From positions 186,001 through 250,000 of the forward strand of contig NZ_JADFFL010000003.1 in the NCBI RefSeq assembly GCF_015222005.1: a stretch of DNA of 64,000 bases, read 5' to 3'. Both the position numbers and the translations under genes were made by a program. Every line of letters starts with the position of its first letter. Position 1 is the first letter of the stretch. This DNA comes from Mucilaginibacter myungsuensis. Lineage in GTDB: Bacteria; Bacteroidota; Bacteroidia; Sphingobacteriales; Sphingobacteriaceae. Positions 48,869 through 58,059 of this stretch are shown here, piece after piece. The notes under the pieces were generated by a model, which was given only the letters and a program-made list of their open reading frames with translations, searched no databases and was not told where the DNA came from.

Positions 48869-50317
48869 ATGCTGAATTATCGAATAAAACATAAATACAA
48901 GCTATTTACAGCCCTGCTTCTGCTTACGGCCGCGGGCTGTAAGTACAAGGCCGTTGTAATAAAGTCGGACATGGCGGTGCCGGATACTTACACAGGTGGT
49001 AATGATACCACCACCATAGCGGCCGTGCCGGTCAATATTTTTTTTAATGATGCCGCGCTGCGTACGCTGATCGATAGCGCCCTCGTGCGCAACTTTGACC
49101 GCCAGTCGGCATTGCAGCACCTTGAAATGGCTACCGCCAACTTGCGCTACACCAAAACGCTGATGCTACCGCAAGTGAACGCCGTTGCTACCGCCGCTGC
49201 AGATAAATACGGCAAATACACCATGAGTGGCGTCGGTAACTTTGACACCAACCTATCAGGCAATATTGACGATAACCAGCGCGTAGGTACCAACCCAACG
49301 CCTGATTACTTTGTGGGCTTACGTGCCTCCTGGGAGGTTGATCTTTGGGGTAAGCTGAATAACCAAAAGAAAGCGGCCATGGCCCGTTTCCTGGCGTCAA
49401 AAGCAGGTTATAAGTTGATCACTACCGAACTTTCGGCACAGATCGCGATATCTTATTACCAATTGATGGGGCTGGATACCGAGCGTGAGATCATCCGCCG
49501 TAACATCGTTTTGCAAGAGAACGCGTTAGAGATCGTGAAAATCCAAAAGTCAGGCGGCCGAGCTACCGAACTGGCCGTGCAACAATTTGCCGCGCAATTG
49601 GCTAACACCAAGGGATTAGGCTACGGTATATCGCAACAGATCACCGAAGCTGAGAACCAGCTTAACTTGCTGACCGGCAATTTTAACAAGCAGATCAAAC
49701 GCGATACCTCTATCATCGCCTTACCGATGCCACAGAATGTGAGCGCAGGCATCCCCGCGCAGCTACTATTGAACCGCCCGGATATACGCCAGGCCGAGTT
49801 TGAATTGACCGCCTTTAACGCCGACATCCGTTCGGCAAGGGCAGCGTTCTTCCCAAGTCTGACCATTACGCCGTATGTGGGTTATAACTCGTTCAAGGCA
49901 GCGTTACTGTTCAACCCATCATCGGCTGTATTCGGTTTGATCGGCGGGTTGACCGCCCCGGTTTTAAATCGCCGCAAGATCAAAACCGACTACGAGTTTA
50001 AGCTAGCCGAAGCTCGTCAGGCCTTATTCCAGTATCAAAAGACCATCGTCACCGGTTATCAGGAAGTGTTGAATGGCATTAAAGGTGTAGAGAACTACAG
50101 CAAATATTACGAGCTAAAACAAACGGAAGTAGCGGCTCTTAAGAACGCTGTATCTGTAGCCAATGACCTGTACGTGGTGGGCCGTGCCTCTTATTTAGAG
50201 GTGATCACTGCCCAACGCAGTGTTTTAGATGCTGAACTGGAACTGGCTAACATCAAGAAGAATGTATTTATGAACCAGATAGGTTTGTACAGGGCGCTTG
50301 GTGGGGGTTGGAGATAG
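48869..50317 (+). CDS. Outer-membrane efflux channel, TolC/NodT-type lipoprotein
   Basis: Outer-membrane factor of 482 aa that completes the RND system. Lipoprotein signal ending TAAGCKYK. Two duplicated helical OEP domains: ASWEVDLWGKLNNQKKAAMA in the first half and LLNRPDIRQAEFELTAFNAD in the second, both hallmark motifs of the NodT subfamily. It starts four bases after the pump stop. A terminator follows at 50386-50424. Confidence 0.95.
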   Translation: MLNYRIKHKYKLFTALLLLTAAGCKYKAVVIKSDMAVPDTYTGGNDTTTIAAVPVNIFFNDAALRTLIDSALVRNFDRQSALQHLEMATANLRYTKTLMLPQVNAVATAAADKYGKYTMSGVGNFDTNLSGNIDDNQRVGTNPTPDYFVGLRASWEVDLWGKLNNQKKAAMARFLASKAGYKLITTELSAQIAISYYQLMGLDTEREIIRRNIVLQENALEIVKIQKSGGRATELAVQQFAAQLANTKGLGYGISQQITEAENQLNLLTGNFNKQIKRDTSIIALPMPQNVSAGIPAQLLLNRPDIRQAEFELTAFNADIRSARAAFFPSLTITPYVGYNSFKAALLFNPSSAVFGLIGGLTAPVLNRRKIKTDYEFKLAEARQALFQYQKTIVTGYQEVLNGIKGVENYSKYYELKQTEVAALKNAVSVANDLYVVGRASYLEVITAQRSVLDAELELANIKKNVFMNQIGLYRALGGGWR

Positions 50318-50334
50318 GGTTCAACATCCCAATT

Positions 50335-50362
50335 GTCAAGCTGAGGAACGAAGCACCTTGAC
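50335..50362. repeat. REP-like hairpin (GTCAAG...CTTGAC)
   Basis: GTCAAG (50335-50340) and CTTGAC (50357-50362) flank CTGAGGAACGAAGCA, a pattern common among dispersed REP-type repeats. It follows the efflux operon. Confidence 0.45.
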
Positions 50363-50385
50363 GCGTTGCATGGCAGCTATGCTAC

Positions 50386-50424
50386 TAAACGAACGTCACG
50401 ACCATTCATCGGGGCGTTCGTTTA
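50386..50424 (+). terminator. Terminator-like hairpin after the RND operon
   Basis: A perfect 10-bp stem (TAAACGAACG at 50386-50395, complement at 50415-50424) is followed by TTTA. It probably ends the efflux operon. Confidence 0.65.
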
Positions 50425-50478
50425 TTTACGGTCCGCATTCCATTAGGACAAACGGTGCGTTATATCATCAGTGATGTC

Positions 50479-50597
50479 ACTTTCTTTTTTCCGCAAAAAG
50501 AAAGTAACCAAAGAAAAACTCCCGGCTGTGGGTATCGTCTACCGACGGTCTGCGCGAAGGCAGGGACAGTAGATACCGACGATTCCCAATGCCGGAG
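50479..50597. repeat. Two-hairpin intergenic element
   Basis: The first hairpin has arms ACTTTCTTTTT (50479-50489) and AAAAAGAAAGT (50495-50505). The second pairs 50519-50539 (CTCCCGGCTGTGGGTATCGT) with 50578-50597 (GACGATTCCCAATGCCGGAG) with a few mismatches. The 348-bp spacer 50318-50665 holds this element, the REP-like hairpin and the terminator, and no supported gene; an open frame through it looks spurious. Confidence 0.5.
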
Positions 50598-50665
50598 AAG
50601 AGATAGCATATTTCAGGTCCGTGCTTTGGCAGAGTTCGGTAAACACTGCCCACTACAACTGCAAA

Positions 50666-50836
50666 CTATTTCCCGCCCGTTTTCAGATACATGTAGGTTA
50701 TCCCCACAACCAGCAGGATAAATAAAAAGATCAGTCCGGTGATGCCTTTCTTTTTGTCCTGACGCATTATCCAAACCATTAAGGCAACAAGCGGCAATAC
50801 AAAGATCGCCCAGAATATTAGTGATGGTAAACTCAT
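50666..50836 (-). CDS. Small membrane protein, 56 aa
   Basis: A short frame encoding MSLPSLIFWAIFVLPLVALM, then VWIMRQDKKKGITGLIFLFI and LLVVGITYMYLKTGGK. Two membrane helices are joined by a basic loop (MRQDKKK), giving a tight hairpin with the loop in the cytoplasm. ATG start with an AT-rich leader. It lies between tsaD and the efflux operon. The hydrophobic pattern and basic loop argue that it is real. Function unknown. Confidence 0.65.
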   Translation of the reverse strand: MSLPSLIFWAIFVLPLVALMVWIMRQDKKKGITGLIFLFILLVVGITYMYLKTGGK

Positions 50837-50842
50837 AGTCTT

Positions 50843-50918
50843 AGTTCATAGTTAATAGATCGCAGTTCATGGTCGGGAGTTCTTTTTACTATGAACTATC
50901 ATCCATGAACTATGAACT
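50843..50918. repeat. Word-repeat hairpin 4 (word AGTTCATAGTTCATGG)
   Basis: Left arm 50843-50873 and right arm 50888-50918 are 31-base inverted repeats with about six mismatches, each made of AGTTCAT repeated. The hairpin lies directly downstream of tsaD and upstream of the 56-aa gene. Confidence 0.7.
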
Positions 50919-50922
50919 CATT

Positions 50923-51924
50923 TTAAAACGGCATCCTTGCCAATGGTGCTATATCTTGCCCTACAAATTCGCCTTTTAAGTATTTGTAGTAGCCGGCAAT
51001 AGCTATCATGGCGGCGTTGTCGGTACAGTATTCAAATTTCGGGATGAAGGCGTTCCAGCCTTGTTGCTCGCAAAGTTCGGTCAGTCCCTGGCGTAAGCCG
51101 GTATTGGCTGATACGCCGCCTGCTAAGGCAATATCTTTGATGCCGTATTCTATCGCGGCGCGTTTCAATTTATTGAGCAGGATGGTAACCACGCGGTATT
51201 CTACAGATGCGCAGATATCGGCCATGTTCTCTTGCAGAAAGTCAGGGTTGGTCTTAACGTTATCACGGATAAAGTACATGATGGATGTCTTCAATCCGCT
51301 AAAGCTAAAATCATAATTCGGGATCTGTGGCTCGGGGAATTTGTAGGCACCGCGGTTACCCTGGCGCGCGTATTTATCTATCAGCGGACCACCCGGGTAT
51401 GGCAGGCCTAACACCTTGCTGGTCTTGTCTAAGGCTTCGCCGGCAGCGTCATCTGTAGTTTGACCGATGATCTCCATATCGAAGTAGTCTTTTACTAAGA
51501 CGATCTGCGTATGCCCTCCCGAAACCGTCAAACACAGGAAAGGAAAACTGGGTTTATGATCGCCGATAAAATGAGCCAAAACGTGGCCTTGCATGTGGTT
51601 CACCTCGATCAAAGGTTTATCTAAAGCCAGTGCGAACGACTTGGCAAAGGACACGCCCACCAATAAAGAACCTAAAAGACCCGGACCGCGTGTAAAAGCT
51701 ACCGCGTCTATGTCATTTTTGTTTACTTTTGCCTTTGATATAGCCTGTTGAACAGCGGGGATGATATTTTGCTGATGCACGCGTGAAGCCAGTTCGGGCA
51801 CAACGCCGCCATAAGCCTCGTGAATGGTCTGATTAGCGATCACATTGCTTAAGATCTCGCCATTCATACACACCGAGGCCGATGTTTCATCGCACGAAGA
51901 TTCTATTCCAAGTATTACAGGCAC
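50923..51924 (-). CDS. tsaD: tRNA N6-adenosine threonylcarbamoyltransferase
   Basis: Transfers the threonylcarbamoyl group to A37 of ANN-reading tRNAs, within the TsaB-TsaD-TsaE complex. 333 aa. ASKHA fold: LGIESSCDETSASV at the start, metal-binding His110 and His114 in NHMQGHVLAH, SGGHTQIVLV, and GGVSANTGLRQG near the C-terminus. Length is normal. The start lies 41 bp from the next word-repeat hairpin, in a divergent spacer with the tamB-like gene. Confidence 0.97.
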   Translation of the reverse strand: MPVILGIESSCDETSASVCMNGEILSNVIANQTIHEAYGGVVPELASRVHQQNIIPAVQQAISKAKVNKNDIDAVAFTRGPGLLGSLLVGVSFAKSFALALDKPLIEVNHMQGHVLAHFIGDHKPSFPFLCLTVSGGHTQIVLVKDYFDMEIIGQTTDDAAGEALDKTSKVLGLPYPGGPLIDKYARQGNRGAYKFPEPQIPNYDFSFSGLKTSIMYFIRDNVKTNPDFLQENMADICASVEYRVVTILLNKLKRAAIEYGIKDIALAGGVSANTGLRQGLTELCEQQGWNAFIPKFEYCTDNAAMIAIAGYYKYLKGEFVGQDIAPLARMPF

Positions 51925-51946
51925 GTTCGTCTAATTTTGAATTATT

Positions 51947-52047
51947 GATGGAGTGAATGAGTGAATATGCGGTTAATTTTATTAAACCAAATGTGGCAAA
52001 TGCTGTTTAACATTCACTAAGTCGCTCACTCACTAATTCACTCATTG
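51947..52047. repeat. Word-repeat hairpin 5 (word GAGTGAAT)
   Basis: The left arm (about 51949-51967, GGAGTGAATGAGTGAAT) and the right arm (about 52012-52047, with ACTCACTAATTCACTCATT) are inverted repeats built from the word GAGTGAAT. It fills the divergent tsaD/tamB spacer. Confidence 0.6.
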
Positions 52048-52103
52048 TATAAAGCTGCAAAGTTATTAAAAAAGTACTCAAAATAGCGCTTAGTATTGTC
52101 CTG

Positions 52104-55100
52104 GTGATCCTGTTATTGGTGAGCGTGCTGTTATTGGTACTGCAATACAAACCCGTACAAACTTACGTTGCCAAAAAAGTAGCCGACCATTTCTCTCAGG
52201 AATGGAAGACAAAGGTGTACATTGGTGGCCTTTACGTTAAGCCATTTTCATCTATTGTGCTGGACAGTTTGTATGTACTGGACAAGCAGAAGGACACCTT
52301 GCTCATTACGCCAAAGTTGACCGTCGAGCTTGACGGCTTCTCTGTTTTCAGCAGCATTAGCGAAAAGAAACTTCATTTTAGTTTGATCGAGTTGGATAAT
52401 GGCTCCGTTTACCTAAAAAAGCTGAATGACACTACCAGTAACCTCGATTTTATCATTGATTATTTTGAATCGAAACCGAAAAAACCGGATACAGCCAAAA
52501 CTCCGTCCAAGCCCTGGACGATGGTGTTCGACCGTTCGGTGGTGAAAAATTTCCGTTTCAGATATCTAAACAAAACGGCCAAAGAGATACATAGCAATGC
52601 TATCGATTTTGACAACTTGGATGTAAGCCGCTTGAGCGTAGATGTGCGCAACATGGACTTGGTGAACCACATGTTCAAAGGTGACGTGCGTAAACTGACC
52701 CTGCACGAAAAGAGTGGTTTCCACATCAATAACCTAACAGCGATCGCCACCGTCGACAGCAATAAGATCACGGCCGAGAAACTTTATCTGGAAACACCGA
52801 ACTCGATACTGCGCGACTATTACAGCATGAAATTTGCCCGCTTTGGGGTGATGAGTGAGGATTACGTGAACAGTGTTATCATGGAGGGGAATTTCAAGTC
52901 GTCGCAGATATCATCTAAAGACATCACCTACTTCACCCCTACGCTGGATAAGACCAAGTTCGACCTTGGTATCGACGGTAAGATCAAGGGCACCGTAGCC
53001 AACCTAAAAGCCACCAACCTGATGGTGACCGCCGGACAGGCAACTTACCTCAAAGGCAATTTTAAAGTAAAAGGCCTGCCCGATATTGAGAGTACTATCC
53101 TGGAGTTGGACTTTGACCAGGTGGCCAGTAATAAAAAAGACCTCGACAAGATATACAATGACTTCTCGGGCACTAACAATCAAAAGCTGCCTGCCATTGT
53201 GGGCAAGTTCGGCAACTTTAATTTCAAGGGACGTTTCTCGGGTTTGACCAACGACTTTATCGCTTATGGCGAATTCAAGACGGCGCTGGGTAGATTTGAG
53301 TCGGATGTGAATTTGAAGATAGCTAAGGGTGGCCGCCCAAGCTACAGCGGCAACGTAAAACTCTATGATTTTGCCTTGGGCAAACTGATCGATCAGCCCG
53401 ACCTCAACCGCATAACCGCCGTGGCCGATGTAAAAGGCAGCGGCGATGACCTGAAGTCGCTCACCGCTAATGTAAAAAGCCAGATCGCTTATATCGACTT
53501 TAATAAATACCGCTACCGCAACGTAAAGGTGGACGGGTCTGTTAACAGGCAAGTTTTTGCAGGGACGGTATCCGTAAATGATAAAAATGTTAACCTCCAC
53601 CTGAAAGGCACTGCCGATATTGCTGGTTCGCGCCCGGATTACAACCTGACGGCCAGCATCATTAACGCAAGGCTGAATACGCTTAATCTGACCAAAGATA
53701 CTATTACTTTAAGTGCAAATATTGATACCCGCTTTAGCGGCAACAACCTGAACGACATTACGGGCAAAGTTTCATTAAGTCCTATCCGTATTGTAGACCC
53801 AAGGCATAATTACCTGGTCGATTCGGTAAACCTCACCGCTTCAGGCTCGGGCCGCCAAAGGCTGATCAGCTTAACCTCGCCCATGGCCGATGGCAGCATT
53901 AAAGGCAATTACAACGTAGCCAGCTTGCCCGATTACTTTAAGTCGGTAGTGAAAAAATATGTACCATCGTACAAGGCAGATATCAAACCATTCAAGCCCC
54001 AGGAGTTTGATTTTAACCTCAAGATCAAAGATATCGACCCATTGCTGGCCCTGTTTGTACCCGGCCTTAGCATCCCTGACAAAGGCACTATTGTAGGCAA
54101 TTTCGATTCGGCCGATCAGCAGGCCACGCTTAGTGGCTACATCAAAACCGTCAAATACGGCGGCATGGTACTGCACGATCTTATCCTTGACGAGAATACC
54201 ACCAAAGATCAGCTGTCGGTCAACGTATCGCTCAACCAGATAGATATTACCAAGGACCTGTTTATCAAAAATGTCAACATATCTAATTTCATCAGGCGCG
54301 ATAGCGTCAACTTCAACGTCAAACTTTCGGACGTGAACGCGACCAACCAGTTAGACCTTTACGGACTGGTAAAATTTGGCAAAGACACGGCCGCCTCGGT
54401 AAGCATCTTGCCGTCGGATGTGTTTTTAGAGCGTCAGCGCTGGAAGATACAGGAGCAGGTAAAGATCAAGTTTTTGGACGGCAAGACCCAGATATCCGGC
54501 TTTGAACTGACCAACGGCCAGCAAAAGGTGAAGATAAACGGCCTGATATCCGACGATGTAAAAGATCAGCTGAAGGTAGAGTTCGATAAGTTCAGCATGG
54601 CCACACTTAACCAGCTCACCAAGCCATCGGGCATTGCGCTTAACGGTTATGTTAACGGCGGTGTCACCCTAACGGCCATTACCAAAGCTCCGGGGGTGGA
54701 TGCGCAATTACGCATAGATTCGCTGGCGATGAATGAGACACTGATCGGTAACGTGAAGATCGCTTCGACGCTGGATAACGACCGCTCGCAGGCTAAGGTT
54801 AAACTGAACATCCTTAACCGCGGATTGGAGACGATGGATATTTCGGGTTTGTATAACCTGGGCAAGGATACCGAAAGCAGTTTTGATTTCGACATTAAAA
54901 TGAACCAGGCCGAGGCCGTGATGCTGAACCCTTTTGTAAAAGGTTTGGTATCTAACCTAAAAGGCCATATCTCTACCGATATTAAACTGACCGGCAGCCC
55001 TAAAGAGCCTAAATTGAATGGTAAGGTGATATTTGGCAACACCGGCCTGGTGGTTGATTATTTAAAGACCGCTTACACCATTAACGACGTTGTTACGATA

Positions 55101-56537
55101 GATAACAGCCTGATCAAAATTGATAAGTTGACCCTAACCGACGTAAAGGGCGGCAAAGCGGTGGTAACCAAGAGTACTGTTGACCTGAGAAAAATATCTG
55201 AGCCTACACTCGATATCACCATCGAGCCAAAGAATTTTCAGGCGCTCAATACTACTTTTAAGGATAACCACGTGTACTTTGGCACGGCTTACGCCACGGG
55301 TACTGTCAAATTTAAAGGCCCGGTAGATAATATGAGCATCGATATCAATGCATCGGCCGAGGAGGGCACGGTATTCAATATCCCGCTTAATACCTCGTCT
55401 ACCGCAAGCGATTACGACTTTATCCGTTATGTGAGCCATACGGATACCACCCAAAAGATAGAATCGGTAAATTCCTTTAAAGGTATCACCCTTAATTTGG
55501 TGCTTCGTGTAGACGAAAAGAGTTTGGTAAAGATCGCTACCGATTACGGTAAGCTGGAAGGCCGGGGCGTGGCCAACAACTTGCAGCTCAAGATAAACAG
55601 CCTGGGTGACTTTGAGATGTTCGGCGACTTCCAGATATCGTCGGGTAAGTTCGAGTTTACGGCCAAGGACTTTATCAGCAAGAACTTCTCTGTCAATCAG
55701 GGCGGTACCATCCGCTGGACCAGTAACCCGGCCAATGCCGATATCAACCTGAAAGCCATTTATGAGGTGCGTACAGGTATCAACAACTTGTACACTGCGG
55801 CCGGCCTGACATCGCCGCAGGGTAACCAGCAAAAATTGGTACAGGCCGAACTGATCCTGACAAACACCCTATTGCAGCCGAAGATAGATTTTGATTTTAC
55901 ATTCCCTACCGACCCATCCATTAAAGATGACCTGGCCACTTACTTGCGCGACGAGAGTAACCGTAACCAACAGGCCCTAAGTTTGATCGTACGCCGCCAG
56001 TTCGCATCGGGCGCGGGTAGTAATATATCCGATCAGGTAACACAGACGGCCGAGCAGGCGTTGAGCGAGTTTGCCTTTAACAAACTGAACACGCTGATAT
56101 CGCAATCCAACATCAAGTTTGCGGATATTAACATCCGCTCCACCAGTGATGCCAGCGCCACGCTAAGGTTTTTTGACGACCGCCTTATCTTTAACGGCAG
56201 TTTATACAACGCGTCGGGCAGTAATAACCTGTTCGGTAGTTCGGGTAGTTTCTTCGATTCGGATATCAACAACTTCACTAAAGATTTCGAGGCCGATTAC
56301 CTGATCCGCCCGGATGGCCGTTTGCGCGGGCGCTACTCGTACCGGGTACTGAACGGTAACACGCTGGATTTTTTTAGCAACCAACTGGGCGTGCAGTATG
56401 TAAATGGCGTAGGCTTGGTATATCAGCGCGATTTTGACAGCATTGGCGAGTTTTTGAGGAGCTTGTTCAGGAGAGGGCGTAAACCCGCGGCGCCGGCGGT
56501 GACCGTACCCGGCAATACCGCAGTGATCAAAAATTGA
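52104..56537 (+). CDS. TamB-like translocation and assembly module protein
   Basis: Very large protein (1477 aa from the GTG at 52104) with one N-terminal membrane helix, a long series of beta-strand repeats and a C-terminal TamB/DUF490 domain (about 1050-1450; GKFEFTAKDFISKNFSVNQG, then TIRWTSNPANADINLKAIYE). Such AsmA/TamB-like proteins form a hydrophobic groove across the periplasm for lipid or outer-membrane-protein transport. The frame stays open to an ATT at 52065, where the product would begin (M)KKVLKIALSIVLVILLL; that is the expected N-terminus of the family, so ATT may be the true start and GTG 52104 too late. Downstream the gene ends before a Crp/Fnr gene. Confidence 0.9.
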   Translation: MILLLVSVLLLVLQYKPVQTYVAKKVADHFSQEWKTKVYIGGLYVKPFSSIVLDSLYVLDKQKDTLLITPKLTVELDGFSVFSSISEKKLHFSLIELDNGSVYLKKLNDTTSNLDFIIDYFESKPKKPDTAKTPSKPWTMVFDRSVVKNFRFRYLNKTAKEIHSNAIDFDNLDVSRLSVDVRNMDLVNHMFKGDVRKLTLHEKSGFHINNLTAIATVDSNKITAEKLYLETPNSILRDYYSMKFARFGVMSEDYVNSVIMEGNFKSSQISSKDITYFTPTLDKTKFDLGIDGKIKGTVANLKATNLMVTAGQATYLKGNFKVKGLPDIESTILELDFDQVASNKKDLDKIYNDFSGTNNQKLPAIVGKFGNFNFKGRFSGLTNDFIAYGEFKTALGRFESDVNLKIAKGGRPSYSGNVKLYDFALGKLIDQPDLNRITAVADVKGSGDDLKSLTANVKSQIAYIDFNKYRYRNVKVDGSVNRQVFAGTVSVNDKNVNLHLKGTADIAGSRPDYNLTASIINARLNTLNLTKDTITLSANIDTRFSGNNLNDITGKVSLSPIRIVDPRHNYLVDSVNLTASGSGRQRLISLTSPMADGSIKGNYNVASLPDYFKSVVKKYVPSYKADIKPFKPQEFDFNLKIKDIDPLLALFVPGLSIPDKGTIVGNFDSADQQATLSGYIKTVKYGGMVLHDLILDENTTKDQLSVNVSLNQIDITKDLFIKNVNISNFIRRDSVNFNVKLSDVNATNQLDLYGLVKFGKDTAASVSILPSDVFLERQRWKIQEQVKIKFLDGKTQISGFELTNGQQKVKINGLISDDVKDQLKVEFDKFSMATLNQLTKPSGIALNGYVNGGVTLTAITKAPGVDAQLRIDSLAMNETLIGNVKIASTLDNDRSQAKVKLNILNRGLETMDISGLYNLGKDTESSFDFDIKMNQAEAVMLNPFVKGLVSNLKGHISTDIKLTGSPKEPKLNGKVIFGNTGLVVDYLKTAYTINDVVTIDNSLIKIDKLTLTDVKGGKAVVTKSTVDLRKISEPTLDITIEPKNFQALNTTFKDNHVYFGTAYATGTVKFKGPVDNMSIDINASAEEGTVFNIPLNTSSTASDYDFIRYVSHTDTTQKIESVNSFKGITLNLVLRVDEKSLVKIATDYGKLEGRGVANNLQLKINSLGDFEMFGDFQISSGKFEFTAKDFISKNFSVNQGGTIRWTSNPANADINLKAIYEVRTGINNLYTAAGLTSPQGNQQKLVQAELILTNTLLQPKIDFDFTFPTDPSIKDDLATYLRDESNRNQQALSLIVRRQFASGAGSNISDQVTQTAEQALSEFAFNKLNTLISQSNIKFADINIRSTSDASATLRFFDDRLIFNGSLYNASGSNNLFGSSGSFFDSDINNFTKDFEADYLIRPDGRLRGRYSYRVLNGNTLDFFSNQLGVQYVNGVGLVYQRDFDSIGEFLRSLFRRGRKPAAPAVTVPGNTAVIKN

Positions 56538-56598
56538 CGACGACGACGATCAATACCTATTATCGCACATGTTAACCAAGATCTGCTATCTTTAGATC

Positions 56599-57180
56599 AT
56601 GCTGAGCCAGGATGATATCAATTTTTATTTGACCGTGTTTAGGGAACTATCCCTAACGGATATCATCGACCTGGTAAAACTGGCCAAACGCCGCGAGCTA
56701 AAAGCAGGCGACATCTTTATCCCCGAGGGATCCATGTCTAAACGGTTAGCCTATGTAAGATCGGGCCTTATCCGCGCCTACACTTTAAAAGCCAATGGCG
56801 AAGAAGTGACGATGATGCTGCGTTGGGAAAAACAACTGGTTGCATCGCTGGATAGTGTGGTACTTGGCAAGCCATCGCGATTCAACTATCAGGCCATGGA
56901 AGATACCGTGGTGATGGAAGTAGACTATCACCAGGCCTTGCAGATCATTGATAAAAGCCCCAAACTATCGGCCCAGCGACAAAACTTATTGTTAGAGATA
57001 TTGGGCCAGGCGATGGACCGCATCGAGTCGTTTGTAATGCTATCGCCGGAGGAACGTTACCTGAAACTGGTAAAAGAAAAACCCAACATTGTTGACCGTG
57101 TAGCTGACAAACACCTGGCAACTTTGCTGGGCATAACGCCGGTATCGTTAAGCAGGATACGGAAGCGCATAGTGAAATAA
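56599..57180 (+). CDS. Crp/Fnr-family transcriptional regulator (second)
   Basis: A 193-aa regulator. Cyclic-nucleotide-binding-like domain (RRELKAGDIFIPEGSMSKRL, YVRSGLIRAYTLKANGEEVT) and a short C-terminal helix-turn-helix (HLATLLGITPVSLSRIRKRI). It is the same general type as the one at 37591. It begins 61 bp after the tamB-like gene. Ligand and targets are unknown. Confidence 0.9.
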   Translation: MLSQDDINFYLTVFRELSLTDIIDLVKLAKRRELKAGDIFIPEGSMSKRLAYVRSGLIRAYTLKANGEEVTMMLRWEKQLVASLDSVVLGKPSRFNYQAMEDTVVMEVDYHQALQIIDKSPKLSAQRQNLLLEILGQAMDRIESFVMLSPEERYLKLVKEKPNIVDRVADKHLATLLGITPVSLSRIRKRIVK

Positions 57181-57248
57181 CAATGCTACGTTATCTGCAA
57201 GGGTAATATTTAAACCCTATTTTAGCGCGCTCATCAATACGATATCCT

Positions 57249-58055
57249 TTGCGCTACTTTTTCCATATCGCCTATCATGGCAGCAACTACAGCGGCTGGC
57301 AAAAGCACCCCGACGGACCAAGTGTGCAGGATGTTTTAGAGATAGCGCTAAGCCGGATCTTGAAAAGAACCACCATTGTTTACGGCTGCGGCCGTACCGA
57401 TGCGGGTGTGCACGCAAGCCAGTTCTTTTTCCATATTGATGCGGACGAGGTGTGGGATTTTGATCTGATCTTTCGGCTGAACAATGTACTGCCTGATGAT
57501 ATTTCTATATTCGATATCATCCCGGCGCAAAATGATGCTCATGCTCGTTTTGATGCTATACAGCGGGGATATGACTATTACATCAATTGCTATAAAGACC
57601 CCTTTTTAAACCGGTTCAGTTCTTATTATCCGGCGGCGAACTGGGATCTTGGCAAAATGCAGCAAGCCGCCAACCTGTTATTAAAGTATAACGATTACTA
57701 TGGCTTTTGTAAAACACCAGACCGTAACAAGCACACCTTATGCGAGGTGAGCGCAGCCCAATTATTCGCCGACGATACCGGCGACAGGCTGCGGTTCCAT
57801 ATTTCGGCTAACAGGTTTTTAGGTAAGATGGTGCGAACTATCATAGGTAAGCTAATGGATGTTGGGAGTAACAAGATCAGCGTTAAGGAATTTGAATCGA
57901 TATTGGCCTATCCGCAATTAGCCGGCGAGATCAAACCGGCCTATCCGCAAGGTTTGTATCTGAGCAAAGTGACCTACCCGTATCTGGATCTGCCTGCCCG
58001 AAGTAGTTTCGGAACGATACTATCCGGCGAGGCAGCAAGCTGGACAAAAGTTTAA
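57249..58055 (+). CDS. truA: tRNA pseudouridine(38-40) synthase
   Basis: Makes pseudouridine at positions 38-40 of tRNA anticodon arms. 268 aa. The catalytic Asp51 is in YGCGRTDAGVHASQ; other signatures are RYFFHIAYHGSNYSGWQ at the very N-terminus, HARFDAIQRGYDYYI and FLGKMVRTIIGKLMDVG. The start is a TTG: no ATG is in frame upstream, and the family start matches (M)RYFFHIAYHG exactly there. It ends 4 bp before a convergent gene. Confidence 0.95.
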   Translation: MRYFFHIAYHGSNYSGWQKHPDGPSVQDVLEIALSRILKRTTIVYGCGRTDAGVHASQFFFHIDADEVWDFDLIFRLNNVLPDDISIFDIIPAQNDAHARFDAIQRGYDYYINCYKDPFLNRFSSYYPAANWDLGKMQQAANLLLKYNDYYGFCKTPDRNKHTLCEVSAAQLFADDTGDRLRFHISANRFLGKMVRTIIGKLMDVGSNKISVKEFESILAYPQLAGEIKPAYPQGLYLSKVTYPYLDLPARSSFGTILSGEAASWTKV

Positions 58056-58059
58056 GCTG

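Noticed and set aside
50455..50721. An 88-aa plus-strand frame
   Set aside because: It runs through the hairpin element and overlaps the better supported minus-strand membrane protein; composition is not protein-like.
55134..55832. A 232-aa minus-strand frame, with another of 198 aa at 53004-53600
   Set aside because: Both are antisense to the tamB-like gene and show no start context, domain or plausible composition.
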